In this document: positions 8,587 to 18,066 of the stretch, piece by piece
Layout: every line of letters starts with the position of its first letter
How positions within the stretch are numbered: the first letter of the stretch is position 1
Source: Clostridia bacterium
Lineage (GTDB): Bacteria; Bacillota; Clostridia; Oscillospirales; CAG-272
NCBI GenBank assembly: GCA_017410065.1
Contig: JAFQRL010000007.1
Coordinates: 1 to 55,242, forward strand
Reading direction: 5' to 3'
DNA: 55,242 nt
Translations under genes and position numbers: made by a program
The notes under the pieces: generated by a model
The model's input: only the letters and a program-made list of their open reading frames with translations
Databases searched by the model: none
Told to the model about the DNA's origin: nothing

Positions 8587-9447
8587 ATGAAATACAGATT
8601 TATTCGTTTTCCCGAAGGAAAATTCAAGGCGGTCACGTTCAGCTACGATGACGGCGTGAAGCACGATATACGGCTTGCATCAATTTTTGATAAAAACGGA
8701 ATGAAGGGCACCTTTAATCTGAACAGCTCAAAGTTCCTTTCAGGCGAGACCGAAAAGTTCCTCACCCCCGAGGAGGTAAGAGAGCATCTTCTTTCGAAGG
8801 GACACGAGGTAGCCGTCCACGGTGAGCATCATATCGCCCCCGGTGTGAGCCGACCCATCGACGCGATCCGCGACGTTCTCAACTGCCGCGAGCAGCTGGA
8901 GGATACCTTCGATACGATAATCCGCGGTATGGCTTATCCCGATTGCGGTGTTCGTCGCTTGCATAACGGAAACGACTACGATAACGTCAAAAGGATCCTC
9001 ACCGACCTCGGTATCGTTTATTCGCGCACCCTCGGCGAAGATAACGCAAGCTTCCTTCTTCCCACCGATTGGCATAATTGGATGCCGAGCATACACCACA
9101 ACAACACCGAGGCGTTTAATTATATCGAGTCCTTCCTTAACCTGAAGGAGGAGAATTGCAGAACGGCAAACCGTCACCCAAGATTATTCTACGTTTGGGG
9201 ACATAGCTACGAATTCAGGAATAACGATAACTGGGACAGAATAGAGGATATCTGCGAGAAGCTTGCCTTCAAGGAGGACACCTGGTACGCCACAAATATA
9301 GAGATCTGCGAATATTGCCAGGCATACGGATCCCTTGTGTGGAACGCAAAGGGAAATAAGGTCTATAACCCCACTCAAACGAAGATCTGGTTTGATATAG
9401 ACACAAGGCTCTATTCGGTAGCACCCGGGGAGACCTTGACCTTTTAA
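8587..9447 (+). CDS. Polysaccharide deacetylase family protein, paralogue 2
   Basis: This 286-residue protein is a close relative of the one at 5977-6840. It shares YRFIRFPEG, FKAVTFSYDDG, RGMAYPDCGVRR, TDWHNWMPS, VWGHSYEFRNN and a VAPGETLTF ending. It keeps the metal-binding aspartate pair (about 21-22), but the histidine motif reads HGEHHIAPG rather than the HGYSHKAH of its partner. No signal peptide is visible. The two copies are on opposite strands with galM and ridA between them, which suggests an old inverted duplication or shared import of similar genes. Likely activity: deacetylation of a sugar or short glycan in the cytoplasm. Confidence 0.85.
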   Translation: MKYRFIRFPEGKFKAVTFSYDDGVKHDIRLASIFDKNGMKGTFNLNSSKFLSGETEKFLTPEEVREHLLSKGHEVAVHGEHHIAPGVSRPIDAIRDVLNCREQLEDTFDTIIRGMAYPDCGVRRLHNGNDYDNVKRILTDLGIVYSRTLGEDNASFLLPTDWHNWMPSIHHNNTEAFNYIESFLNLKEENCRTANRHPRLFYVWGHSYEFRNNDNWDRIEDICEKLAFKEDTWYATNIEICEYCQAYGSLVWNAKGNKVYNPTQTKIWFDIDTRLYSVAPGETLTF

Positions 9448-9513
9448 GCCACACCTCTCCGGTCAGCCGACCACGGACTGCCTCCCTGGCAATTGACGCG
9501 AAATGAAAAACCA

Positions 9514-9557
9514 AAACAAAGGACCGAAACGGAAAAGCTCTGCCTCGGTCCTTTGTT
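9514..9557 (+). terminator. Terminator after the second deacetylase gene
   Basis: AAACAAAGGACCGA pairs with TCGGTCCTTTGTTT to make a long stem. The 3' arm ends in a T-rich sequence. Confidence 0.8.
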
Positions 9558-9580
9558 TATTGCCAATTTTTGCCCTTTCC

Positions 9581-9609
9581 TTGACAAAGGGCTCATTTTA
9601 TGTTATCAT
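9581..9609 (+). promoter_or_regulatory. Promoter of the glycoside operon
   Basis: A perfect TTGACA (9581-9586) is 17 bp from TATCAT (9604-9609), and the kinase gene starts 38 bp later. It directly follows a terminator, so it probably drives the whole 9648-17898 unit. Confidence 0.8.
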
Positions 9610-9647
9610 AAAATGTAATATACAAACTTTTATTCGGGAGCAGTATA

Positions 9648-10157
9648 ATGAAAAAAGCAGTTTTGGTTATAAACGGCGCGGGAGGCGTTGGAAAGGATAC
9701 TCTTTGCGACCTTGCCGAAAAGCATCTTAAGATCAGAAATATCTCCACCATAACCCCCATAAAGGAGCTTGCAAGAATGTGCGGCTGGGACGGCTCAAAG
9801 GACGATAGGTCCAGGAAATTCCTTGCCGATATGAAGCAGCTCACCGTGGCATACAACGATTTCCCCACCAACTGGGCAATGGGCGTTTTCCGTGAGTTTA
9901 TGAAAAACGACGAGCAGATACTCTTCGTTCATATCCGCGAGCCCGAGGAGATAGAGAAATTTATCAGGGCAACAGATGGCTTTGCGAAGGCTTTGCTCGT
10001 TCGCGGCGGAGAGAGAATGAAAAAGTCTCACTACGGAAACGCGGCAGACGACTGCGTTGAAAACTATAAATACGACTATTATTTTATGAACGATAAGACC
10101 CTTGCCGAGGCAGAGGTCTCCTTCGTTGCGCTCCTTAAGGAGATCCTCGGGGAGTAA
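9648..10157 (+). CDS. P-loop nucleotide/nucleoside kinase-like protein
   Basis: The 169-residue protein has a Walker A loop, GAGGVGKDT (about residues 10-18), in a short AAA/kinase fold like deoxynucleoside monophosphate kinases or dephospho-CoA kinase. VHIREPEEIEKF in the middle and a C-terminal DYYFMNDKTL resemble the ends of small P-loop kinases, but I do not recognise a specific substrate motif. It is the first gene of a sugar-degrading operon, 25 bp before a GH13 gene. That position could mean a role in sugar phosphorylation, but this is inference. Confidence 0.65.
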   Translation: MKKAVLVINGAGGVGKDTLCDLAEKHLKIRNISTITPIKELARMCGWDGSKDDRSRKFLADMKQLTVAYNDFPTNWAMGVFREFMKNDEQILFVHIREPEEIEKFIRATDGFAKALLVRGGERMKKSHYGNAADDCVENYKYDYYFMNDKTLAEAEVSFVALLKEILGE

Positions 10158-10182
10158 TATTCATTCTGAAAGCGAGAATTAT

Positions 10183-11811
10183 ATGCTTAAGAATTTCAAG
10201 GACAAGACCGTCTATCAGATATACCCGAGATCCTTTGCCGATTCAAACGGAGACGGCATCGGAGATATAAGGGGCATAATATCCAGGCTGGATCATCTCG
10301 CATCCCTCGGGGTGGATATAATCTGGCTTTCTCCTATTTATAAAAGTCCTAACGATGATAACGGCTACGATATCGCCGACTATAAGGCTATCTCTGCCGA
10401 CTTTGGCACGATGGAGGATTTTGACGAGCTTTTATCCGAGGCTGCCTCTCGCGGTATCCGCATCATAATGGACCTCGTTATAAACCACACCTCGGACGAG
10501 CACGAATGGTTTCGCCGTGCCCTTGCGGGTGAGGAGAAATATAAGAATTACTACGTTATCAAAAAGGGAAAGGGCGGAAAGCTTCCAAACAATTGGGGCA
10601 ACTTCTTTGCCGACTGCCCCTGGGAGCCCTTCGGCGACCCCGAAAACGAGGAATACTATCTTCACCTTTTCTCCAAAAAACAGCCCGACCTTAATTGGGA
10701 TAATCCCGAGGTCTATTCGGAGATCTGCGACATAATGCGCTTTTGGCTGGATAAGGGCGTTGCGGGCTTCCGCTGTGACGTTATCAACGTTATCCACAAG
10801 CGCTCCTACGAGGACGGAAAAAAGCATCTTGCTCTCACAGGCAAGGAGCACTACATCTCCACCGAGGGCACCCATAAGATACTGCGCGATCTTCGCCGCG
10901 ACGTTATGGAGCATTACGATGCCTTTACTGTTGGAGAGACGGTTATGGTCGATATCCCTATGGCGCGTGACCTTTGCGCCGAGGATAGAGGAGAGCTTGA
11001 TATGGTATTCTCCTTTGAGCATATGGAGTGCGATCAGATCGGCATTAAATGGTTCAAGAAGAAATTCAAGCCGAAAAGCCTTATGAGCACCCTCACCAAA
11101 TGGCAGGAGGGGCTCTCTTGGAACACTCTTTATTTTGAAAACCACGACCAGCCCCGCTCGGTCACGCGCTTTACCAAGGGAGGAAAATGGCGCAAGGCGG
11201 GAGCGAAAATGCTTCTCGGTCTGCTATTCTCACTTCGCGGCACCACCTTTATCTATCAGGGGCAGGAGATCGGTATGACAAACGGAGCCTTTGATAAGCT
11301 CTCGGAGATCAAGGATATCGAAAGCCATAACGTGGATAAGATGGCAAAGGGGCTCGGAATAATCAATCCCTTCCGCTGGAGGCTTATAAAGAAGACCTCA
11401 AGAGATAACGCGAGAACTCCTATGCAATGGTCAGGCGAGGAGGGCGCGGGCTTCACCTCGGGCGAGCCTTGGCTTAAGATAAACCCGAATTATAAGGAGA
11501 TAAACGTTGAGGCGGATCTTGCGGACGAGGACGGCGTTATAGCCTTCTTCAAAAGACTCAATTCCTTCAAGGCATCATCCGAGATATTGAAGGACGGCGA
11601 ATTTTCCGAATTGCACAGAGGCAGGGCGGTCTACGCCTTTGAGAGAAGACTTTCGGGCGATAGCATTGTTGCGCTTTGCAATTTCTCCACAAAAAGGAGA
11701 GCTATCCCAAAGGGAATCGCGGGCAACGTCCTGCTTTCGAGCGTAAATTCTCCCGAGACAGGCTCTCTCGCGCCTTATGAATTCCGCCTTATCTCAAAAA
11801 AGGAGCTTTGA
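10183..11811 (+). CDS. GH13 alpha-glucosidase (oligo-1,6-glucosidase type)
   Basis: This 542-residue enzyme hydrolyses alpha-glucosidic bonds in short oligosaccharides. It has the complete GH13 catalytic set: nucleophile D199 in GFRCDVIN, acid/base E252 in VGETVMVD and transition-state stabiliser D322 in ENHDQPRS. Region I reads DLVINHTSDEH near 97-107. The N-terminal VYQIYPRSFADSNGDGIGDIRGI belongs to the oligo-1,6-glucosidase/trehalose-6-phosphate hydrolase group. There is no signal peptide, so it acts on imported sugars. The start at 10183 is favoured by alignment to that N-terminus; the ribosome-binding site is weak. It overlaps the next gene by one base. Confidence 0.93.
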   Translation: MLKNFKDKTVYQIYPRSFADSNGDGIGDIRGIISRLDHLASLGVDIIWLSPIYKSPNDDNGYDIADYKAISADFGTMEDFDELLSEAASRGIRIIMDLVINHTSDEHEWFRRALAGEEKYKNYYVIKKGKGGKLPNNWGNFFADCPWEPFGDPENEEYYLHLFSKKQPDLNWDNPEVYSEICDIMRFWLDKGVAGFRCDVINVIHKRSYEDGKKHLALTGKEHYISTEGTHKILRDLRRDVMEHYDAFTVGETVMVDIPMARDLCAEDRGELDMVFSFEHMECDQIGIKWFKKKFKPKSLMSTLTKWQEGLSWNTLYFENHDQPRSVTRFTKGGKWRKAGAKMLLGLLFSLRGTTFIYQGQEIGMTNGAFDKLSEIKDIESHNVDKMAKGLGIINPFRWRLIKKTSRDNARTPMQWSGEEGAGFTSGEPWLKINPNYKEINVEADLADEDGVIAFFKRLNSFKASSEILKDGEFSELHRGRAVYAFERRLSGDSIVALCNFSTKRRAIPKGIAGNVLLSSVNSPETGSLAPYEFRLISKKEL

Positions 11812-14138
11812 TGATGATAAGCATAAAGGAAAATCTATTCAGGCTTGATACGGCGAGCACCTCTTATATTTTTGAGGTCACAAAGCACGGTCATCTTGAA
11901 AGCATATATTTCGGGCCTAGGGTCTCCGAGGGAGACGAAGACGCCCTGCGGATGAAAAACACGATGCCACTCGGCTCGTCCGTGGAATACAGCGAGGGAG
12001 AGGGTACTTATTCTCTTGATAATATTCTTCTTGAATATTCGGGAATAGGCAAGGGCGACTATCGCCACACCCCCATCGAGATCATTATGCCCGACGGTAG
12101 CTTCGTGAACGATTTCGTGTACGCAGGTCACGAGCTTTCGGACGAGGCATATTCAAGCCCCGAGCTTCCCACGGCATACGGCGAAGGGCAGACCCTTATG
12201 ATAAGGCTCGTTGATAAAAAGTTCTCGGGTGTTGAGCTTCGTCTTTACTACACCGTCTTTTATTCCTCGGGAGTTATTTGTCGCGCGGCAGAGCTTCATA
12301 ACAGGGGAGAGGGAGAGCTCTTTATAAGAAAGCTTATGAGCTTTATGCTTGATCTCCCGAAAAGAAAATACGATATGATAACTCTTGACGGCTCCTGGAT
12401 AAAGGAGGCTCATCCTCATATTCATCCTGTCCTGCAGGGAATAGTCGTCAACGATTCCACAACAGGCTCATCCTCAAACAGGCATAACCCCGGCTTTCTT
12501 CTTGCCGAAAGAGGTGCCACCGAGGAGCGCGGTCTGGTTTACGGAGTAAACCTTGTATATAGCGGAAATCATTATTCCGCCGCAGAATGCTCGCCCTTCG
12601 GCACCGTCCGCATAATGAGCGGAATAAATCCCCATTGCTTCCTTTGGAAGCTTCGCTCGGGCGAGAGCTTCTTTGCGCCTCAGGCGGTCATCACCGTCTC
12701 CGACGGCGGCATCAATTCGGTTATGCAAAATATGCACGCCTTTGTCAATGAAAATATAGTGCGAGGCGAGCATAAGGGCAAGGAAAGGCCTATCGTTTTA
12801 AACAACTGGGAAGCGACCTTCTTCAATTTTAACCGCCGCAAGCTCCACTCCCTTGCAGGCAGAGCAAAAAAGCTTGGAGTGGAAATGCTGGTGCTTGACG
12901 ACGGCTGGTTCGGTGAAAGAAAGAGCGACGAAGCAGGCCTCGGCGATTGGACGGTCAATAAAAAGAAGCTACCGGGTGGCATTAAGGCTCTTGCCAAAAG
13001 GGTCAATAAGCTGGGTATGCGCTTTGGACTTTGGTTTGAGCCCGAGTGCGTAAACCCCGATAGTGAGCTTTTCCGTGCTCACCCCGATTGGATAATCGGC
13101 GTGCCGGACAGAGAGGCAAGCCTCGGCAGGCATCAATACGTTTTGGACCTTTGCCGCCCCGAGGTGAGAGATTATATCGTCGAGTCGGTAGACAAGGTGC
13201 TCAGCGAAGCGAACGTCGAGTACGTGAAATGGGATTATAACCGCCATATCAGCGACCCATTTTCCCGCGTCCTCAAAAATCAAGGCGAGCTTTATCACCG
13301 ATATATCCTCGGTCTGTACGATATTCTGGATAGGATATTCCACAAGCTCCATAAAAACGTGCTCCTTGAGAGCTGCTCCTCGGGAGGCAACCGCTTTGAT
13401 CTCGGTATGCTTTGCTATTCTCCCGAGATATGGACCTCCGATAACACCGACCCCATAGAGCGCCTTGATATTCAGGGCGGTATATACACTCTCTATCCTC
13501 AGTCGGCAGTCTCCTGCCACGTATCTATGGCACCCCATCAGCAGACCTTGAGAGACACCCCTCTCTCCACCCGCTTTAACGTTGCGGCGTTCGGTCCCTT
13601 CGGCTACGAGCTTGACCCCTCCGAGCTGACCCCCGATGAGCGCGCACAGGTTAGAGCGCAGATAGCCTTCTATAAGGCACACAGAAAAACCCTCCAATAC
13701 GGCAAGCTGTTTAAGGTAAAGACGGGAGACGAAGATAGCGTTTGCTGGCAGGTATACGGCGAGGGCGAAATAATCGTTGGACTTTTCCGCACTCACACAC
13801 AGGCGGCTCCCGAAAGAGATATTCTCCGAGTGCCTTATGCTGACCCGAATAAAAAATATAAGGTCGAAAGAATGGAGCAAAAGCTTCGCATCAAGCGATT
13901 CGGCGGACTTATCAAGCATATAACTCCCATTCGCCTGAAGCCCGACGGTCTTATCCTCCGCACGGTGGATAAGCATTTCTCCTTAACCGACGGTATGGAG
14001 GAATATATCTGCTCGGGTCAAGCCTTAAGATCGGGAATATCTCTCGCTATGCAATACGAGGGCACAGGATATCATAAGGATCTGCGAATTCTCGGCGACT
14101 TCGGCTCGGATATCTACCTTATAACCGAGCTTTTATAA
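11811..14138 (+). CDS. GH36 alpha-galactosidase
   Basis: The 775-residue enzyme removes terminal alpha-1,6-galactose from raffinose-family sugars or galactomannan fragments. An N-terminal beta-supersandwich is followed by the barrel with VLDDGWFGER, WFEPECVNPDS, nucleophile D475 in VKWDYNRH, the ESCSSGGNRFD motif and acid/base D544 in WTSDNTD. Length and order match clan GH-D family 36. AAGGAG lies 5 bases before the ATG at 11811, with a second ATG at 11814 also possible. It is cytoplasmic (no leader) and translationally coupled to the GH13 gene. Confidence 0.95.
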   Translation: MMISIKENLFRLDTASTSYIFEVTKHGHLESIYFGPRVSEGDEDALRMKNTMPLGSSVEYSEGEGTYSLDNILLEYSGIGKGDYRHTPIEIIMPDGSFVNDFVYAGHELSDEAYSSPELPTAYGEGQTLMIRLVDKKFSGVELRLYYTVFYSSGVICRAAELHNRGEGELFIRKLMSFMLDLPKRKYDMITLDGSWIKEAHPHIHPVLQGIVVNDSTTGSSSNRHNPGFLLAERGATEERGLVYGVNLVYSGNHYSAAECSPFGTVRIMSGINPHCFLWKLRSGESFFAPQAVITVSDGGINSVMQNMHAFVNENIVRGEHKGKERPIVLNNWEATFFNFNRRKLHSLAGRAKKLGVEMLVLDDGWFGERKSDEAGLGDWTVNKKKLPGGIKALAKRVNKLGMRFGLWFEPECVNPDSELFRAHPDWIIGVPDREASLGRHQYVLDLCRPEVRDYIVESVDKVLSEANVEYVKWDYNRHISDPFSRVLKNQGELYHRYILGLYDILDRIFHKLHKNVLLESCSSGGNRFDLGMLCYSPEIWTSDNTDPIERLDIQGGIYTLYPQSAVSCHVSMAPHQQTLRDTPLSTRFNVAAFGPFGYELDPSELTPDERAQVRAQIAFYKAHRKTLQYGKLFKVKTGDEDSVCWQVYGEGEIIVGLFRTHTQAAPERDILRVPYADPNKKYKVERMEQKLRIKRFGGLIKHITPIRLKPDGLILRTVDKHFSLTDGMEEYICSGQALRSGISLAMQYEGTGYHKDLRILGDFGSDIYLITELL

Positions 14139-14233
14139 AGGCATCCGCGCCGCTCGCCTCACTAGTTGAGGAAACGATCGACGGCGCACCTCCCCCGCTC
14201 CACAAAGAAAATAAAGATTTGCGAGGTTTTCCA

Positions 14234-15760
14234 ATGGATAAGCAAATGAAACGAAACAAGTATTTCTTCGGTCTCGGCACCGTGGGAAGAGACGCGCTGT
14301 ATTCTCTTGTGAGTATGTATCTTTTAAACCATCTGACAGACGTTGTCGGACTTTCCGACGGCGGACTCTTTGCGGTCGGTATTATGCTCACCCTTTTCGG
14401 AATATTCGATGCCGTCATCGACCCCTTTGTCGGCACGATCGTCGATAACACAAAAACAAGATGGGGTAAATTCAAGCCATGGATGGTCATAGGAATGATC
14501 GGCACAGGCGTGCTTACCCTGCTTATGTTCCATAACTTCCAAATGAGTGAGGTAGGTCATATAGTGCTTCTTGCCGTCACCTATCTTCTTTTCAGTATGC
14601 TCTTCTCGGCAAACGACATTTCCTATTGGTCGCTTATGCCCGCTATTTCAAAGGATCAGAAGACAAGAGAGGGAATAGGCGCGTTCGCACGTATCTGCGC
14701 AAACGTTGGTATGTTTGCAATGGTTATCGTTTACACTATGGTCCCCGATCTCTTTTCCTTTATGGGAATGAACGCAAGAGACACCTATTTCGTCTTCTGC
14801 GCCATAGTCGTAGTGCTTATGTGGGCATTTCAGCTCTTCACCATCCTCGGTGTTAAGGAGGACCGCTCAAGCCTCGCAAAGGCAGAGCACACCTCTATCC
14901 GCGGAATGTTCAAGGCTCTCATCAAAAACGATCAGCTTATGGTAACAGCCATTTCAATGGCACTCTTTATGATAGGCTATTGCACCACCACCGCCTTCGG
15001 TGTTTACTATTTCGATTATGCGGTGAAGGACGGCAATCTCTATATGGTATTTGCGGCAGTCCTTGCGGTAGCACAGCTCACCGCCCTCACGCTTTTCCCG
15101 CTTTTCAGAAAGAAATTCACAAGGCGACAGCTCTACTTCGGCTCAATGATAGCCGTGGTTATCTCTTATATCATCTTCTTCCTTTCCTTCGAATGGCTTC
15201 CTCTTATCGTTCTTGCGGGTCTCGGTCTGTTCTTCGCCCAGGCGTTTATTCAGCTTTTGATGCTTCTTTTCCTTGCGGATGCGGTTGAATACGGCGAATG
15301 GAAGCTTGGAAAGAGAAATGAGTCTGTGAGCTTTGCGATCCAGCCCTTCATTAATCAGTTCGGCTCGGCAATAAGCAAGGGCGTCGTTTCCATAACTCTT
15401 ATTATCTCGGGAATTAACGCCATAGCAAATTCGGTAGCTGCGGCAGACGGCAACCCCACTCTCCAGCAGCAGCTGAGAGAGGCGACCCCGGGAAGTGCCG
15501 TTTGGATAATGAAGATATCTATGATGATACTTCCTCTTATCTGTATTCTTGTCGGCTTCATAATTTACAGCAGAAAATTCAAGATAGACGAAAAAATGTA
15601 TGAGAAGATCCTCGCAGACCTTGAAGAAAGAGCAAAGGCGGAGGAGCGAGGCGAGAAAAACGGCTCTGCGGTGTGCGACTCTCCCGAATTCGGCGAGATC
15701 GGCGCGGAGTGCGCAGCAGCCGTGGGTGATGTCGGTAAGAGCGCGGAGGAGACGGTATGA
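14234..15760 (+). CDS. GPH-family sugar:cation symporter (MelB-like)
   Basis: This 508-residue membrane protein has about twelve hydrophobic spans and the N-terminal pattern of the glycoside-pentoside-hexuronide family: KYFFGLGTVGRDALYSLV, then GIFDAVIDPFVGTIVDNTKTRWGKFKPWM in the first cytoplasmic loop. The loop holds the conserved DP and the T-x-W-G-K-F/R motif. Family members import galactosides, glucuronides or xylosides with Na+ or H+. A charged 45-residue cytosolic tail ends the protein. The start at 14234 follows a GCGAGG site. It lies between an alpha-galactosidase and a GH1 enzyme, overlapping the latter by 4 bases, and is the likely importer of their substrate. Confidence 0.9.
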   Translation: MDKQMKRNKYFFGLGTVGRDALYSLVSMYLLNHLTDVVGLSDGGLFAVGIMLTLFGIFDAVIDPFVGTIVDNTKTRWGKFKPWMVIGMIGTGVLTLLMFHNFQMSEVGHIVLLAVTYLLFSMLFSANDISYWSLMPAISKDQKTREGIGAFARICANVGMFAMVIVYTMVPDLFSFMGMNARDTYFVFCAIVVVLMWAFQLFTILGVKEDRSSLAKAEHTSIRGMFKALIKNDQLMVTAISMALFMIGYCTTTAFGVYYFDYAVKDGNLYMVFAAVLAVAQLTALTLFPLFRKKFTRRQLYFGSMIAVVISYIIFFLSFEWLPLIVLAGLGLFFAQAFIQLLMLLFLADAVEYGEWKLGKRNESVSFAIQPFINQFGSAISKGVVSITLIISGINAIANSVAAADGNPTLQQQLREATPGSAVWIMKISMMILPLICILVGFIIYSRKFKIDEKMYEKILADLEERAKAEERGEKNGSAVCDSPEFGEIGAECAAAVGDVGKSAEETV

Positions 15761-17052
15761 AATTTACCTTGAAGGAGGGCTTGCTTCTCGGCTCCGCAAC
15801 CGCCGCAACTCAGATAGAGGGCGGCGACGAAAATAACAACTGGGCGCGATTTGCCGCAGAGGGAAAGATCCACGATCACACCTCTCCAACCCGCGCCGCA
15901 GATCATTACGCAAGATGGCGCGAGGATATCGACCTTATGGCAAAAATGGGGCTCAAGATATATCGACTTGGAGTTGAGTGGTCGAGAATAGAGCCCGCCC
16001 GTGGCGAGTTTTGCGCCGAAGCCCTCGCTCATTACAGGGAGGAGCTTGAGTATATGATCTCCCTCGGCATCCGTCCGCTTCTCACTCTCCATCATTTCAC
16101 AAATCCTCTTTGGTTTGAGGATATGGGAGCCTGGGAGTGTAAGGAGTCGCCCGATATCTTTATGGAATTTGCCGAAAGGGTGGTTTCTGAATACTGTGAC
16201 ATCGTCTCGGAATATATCACCATAAACGAGCCGAACGTATATGCTCTCAATTCTCTTTATTGGGGCACCTGGCCTCCCGAGCGCAAGTCTATGGGCTCAC
16301 TTATGCGCGCCTTTGGCAATATGACCGCCGCCCATATCAGATGCTATAATATGATCCACGAAAAAAGAGCTGCTCTCGGCTTTAGCAAGGAGCAGACTCT
16401 CGTTAGCTTTGCAAATCATCTTCGTGTATTTGCTCCAAAGAGCAGAAGAAATATTTTCCACAGAATATCCGCGCGCCTTTCGGAATACCTTTTCCAGTCA
16501 GCCATAACAAAGGCTATGATGACGGGAAAATGCCGCATACCCGTGCGCCGCGTTAAGGGCGTAAAGCGAGGAAAATACTACGACTTCATCGGTATAAATT
16601 ACTATTCAAGAAGCACCGTTTCGGGGCTTGACGACGGAGTGCGCGAGGATTCGTTCAAAAACGATCTCGGCTGGGAAATTTATCACGAGGGTCTTATTGA
16701 GCTTTCAAACCGTCTTTCCAAGAGGTACGGCAGGGAATATCCCGTGTTTATCACAGAAAACGGAACCTGTGATAATAGCGACAGCTTCCGCCCGAGATTT
16801 ATCTACGATCAGCTGAAAATGATATCCGAGACGGATAACCGTATCGAAAGATATTATCATTGGAGCTTTATGGATAATTTCGAATGGCGTGAGGGAGAAT
16901 CCGCGCGCTTCGGCATAGTTCATATCAACTACGAGACCCAGGAGCGTACCGTCAAGGATAGCGGCAGACTTTATTCGTCGATAATATCGAACGGAGGCGT
17001 CACTGACGAGGCGTACGAAAAATATGTCGCCCCACGCTCGTATCACGAATAA
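15757..17052 (+). CDS. GH1 beta-glycosidase
   Basis: The 431-residue protein has the GH1 fold and both catalytic glutamates: acid/base E158 in ITINEPN and nucleophile E334 in FITENGT. Other landmarks are GSATAATQIEGG near the N-terminus, YRLGVEWSRIEP, LHHFTNP and YYHWSFMDNFEW. It should cut beta-glucosides or beta-galactosides. No 6-phospho-specific signature is obvious, so the free sugar is the likelier substrate given the symporter partner. Its ATG overlaps the symporter stop in an ATGA arrangement. Confidence 0.93.
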   Translation: MKFTLKEGLLLGSATAATQIEGGDENNNWARFAAEGKIHDHTSPTRAADHYARWREDIDLMAKMGLKIYRLGVEWSRIEPARGEFCAEALAHYREELEYMISLGIRPLLTLHHFTNPLWFEDMGAWECKESPDIFMEFAERVVSEYCDIVSEYITINEPNVYALNSLYWGTWPPERKSMGSLMRAFGNMTAAHIRCYNMIHEKRAALGFSKEQTLVSFANHLRVFAPKSRRNIFHRISARLSEYLFQSAITKAMMTGKCRIPVRRVKGVKRGKYYDFIGINYYSRSTVSGLDDGVREDSFKNDLGWEIYHEGLIELSNRLSKRYGREYPVFITENGTCDNSDSFRPRFIYDQLKMISETDNRIERYYHWSFMDNFEWREGESARFGIVHINYETQERTVKDSGRLYSSIISNGGVTDEAYEKYVAPRSYHE

Positions 17053-17175
17053 GGCGGCAGGGACTTTGCTTCGCTCGTTTTCAAAAAATATCATCGGATT
17101 TTTACAGCTTTAGGCTGTCATTGGCTAACCGATAGGGAACGGATAAAGCTCGCACCAGTCTGATTTGGAGGAAAA

Positions 17176-17898
17176 ATGAAAAGTTACAAGAATAAGATCA
17201 TATCGATCCTTGGAGATAGCATATCAACCTTTGCGGGGTATATCCCCACGGCTGACGGTAAAAACCGCCATCACGCAAAAAGATACCCTCAGGACGATCT
17301 CTTGACCGACGTAAACGAAACCTGGTGGATGAGAATACTGAATGGGCTTGAAGCCCGTCTCGGTGTAAACGAAAGCTGGGCGGGAAGCACCGTCGGAAAC
17401 GTTCTGGACGAGCATAAGGAAAACGAGGGGCCCGATGCAGCCCTCGCCTCGGTAACAAGAATAACGAACCTTGGCTCAAACGGTCCCCCCGACCTGATAT
17501 TTTTCTTCGGCGGCACCAACGACATCTGGAAAAAACGCTGTCCTCTGGGGGAGCCGTTATCGCTGAGCAGATCGAACAAGCCGAATCTCGCTGCAACAAA
17601 GTGGGGCACGACTCTTGAGGCGTACCGTGAGGCAATTCTCAGACTGAGGCATTTCTACCCCGCGGCAGAGCTTATCTCCATTCTCCCGGGTTACGTGCTT
17701 GCTCCATATACCAAGGCGGAGCTCGACGAGGCGAGCGATAAGCTTATAGAGGTCTGCAATATCTTCGGCGTTAAATACGTTGACCTGCGCGAGGACGGTA
17801 TAACTCCCGAAAACGCCTGCAAATATCTACCCGATAAGCTTCATCCGAACGCTGCGGGAATGGCTCTTATCTCAAATTGCGTGCTTAAAGCGTTATAA
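17176..17898 (+). CDS. SGNH/GDSL-family hydrolase (esterase)
   Basis: The 240-residue protein shows the SGNH blocks: GDSIST with the nucleophile serine (about residues 14-19), the AGSTVGN block with the oxyanion glycine, FFGGTNDIW with the conserved asparagine, and DKLHPNAAG with the catalytic Asp-x-x-His pair. Such enzymes remove acetyl or acyl groups from carbohydrates. No signal peptide is seen. It is the last gene of the glycoside operon, 123 bp after GH1, with a GGAGG ribosome-binding site. A role as deacetylase of imported oligosaccharides fits but is inferred. Confidence 0.87.
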   Translation: MKSYKNKIISILGDSISTFAGYIPTADGKNRHHAKRYPQDDLLTDVNETWWMRILNGLEARLGVNESWAGSTVGNVLDEHKENEGPDAALASVTRITNLGSNGPPDLIFFFGGTNDIWKKRCPLGEPLSLSRSNKPNLAATKWGTTLEAYREAILRLRHFYPAAELISILPGYVLAPYTKAELDEASDKLIEVCNIFGVKYVDLREDGITPENACKYLPDKLHPNAAGMALISNCVLKAL

Positions 17899-18006
17899 AC
17901 GCAAGACAGGTCGTTTCGTTCAGCGGTCATATCAACGTTTATCATAGAACGGGCTTTTTAAGACGCGAAAGCAAATGAATAATATAGAACGGTTTTGAAA
18001 AGACAC

Positions 18007-18049
18007 AAAAAGCAGATATACAAGATCACTCTTGCGTATCTGCTTTTTT
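18007..18049. terminator. Bidirectional terminator between the glycoside and lysine operons
   Basis: AAAAGCAGATA and TATCTGCTTTTTT form the arms, with A and T tracts on either side, so it can serve both the rightward esterase gene and leftward lysA. The remainder of 17899-18066 shows no other feature. Confidence 0.85.
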
Positions 18050-18066
18050 ATGTTATAATTCCGCAA

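Noticed and set aside
12969..13976. 335-codon leftward frame inside the alpha-galactosidase gene
   Set aside because: Antisense to a complete catalytic domain; no recognisable protein family.
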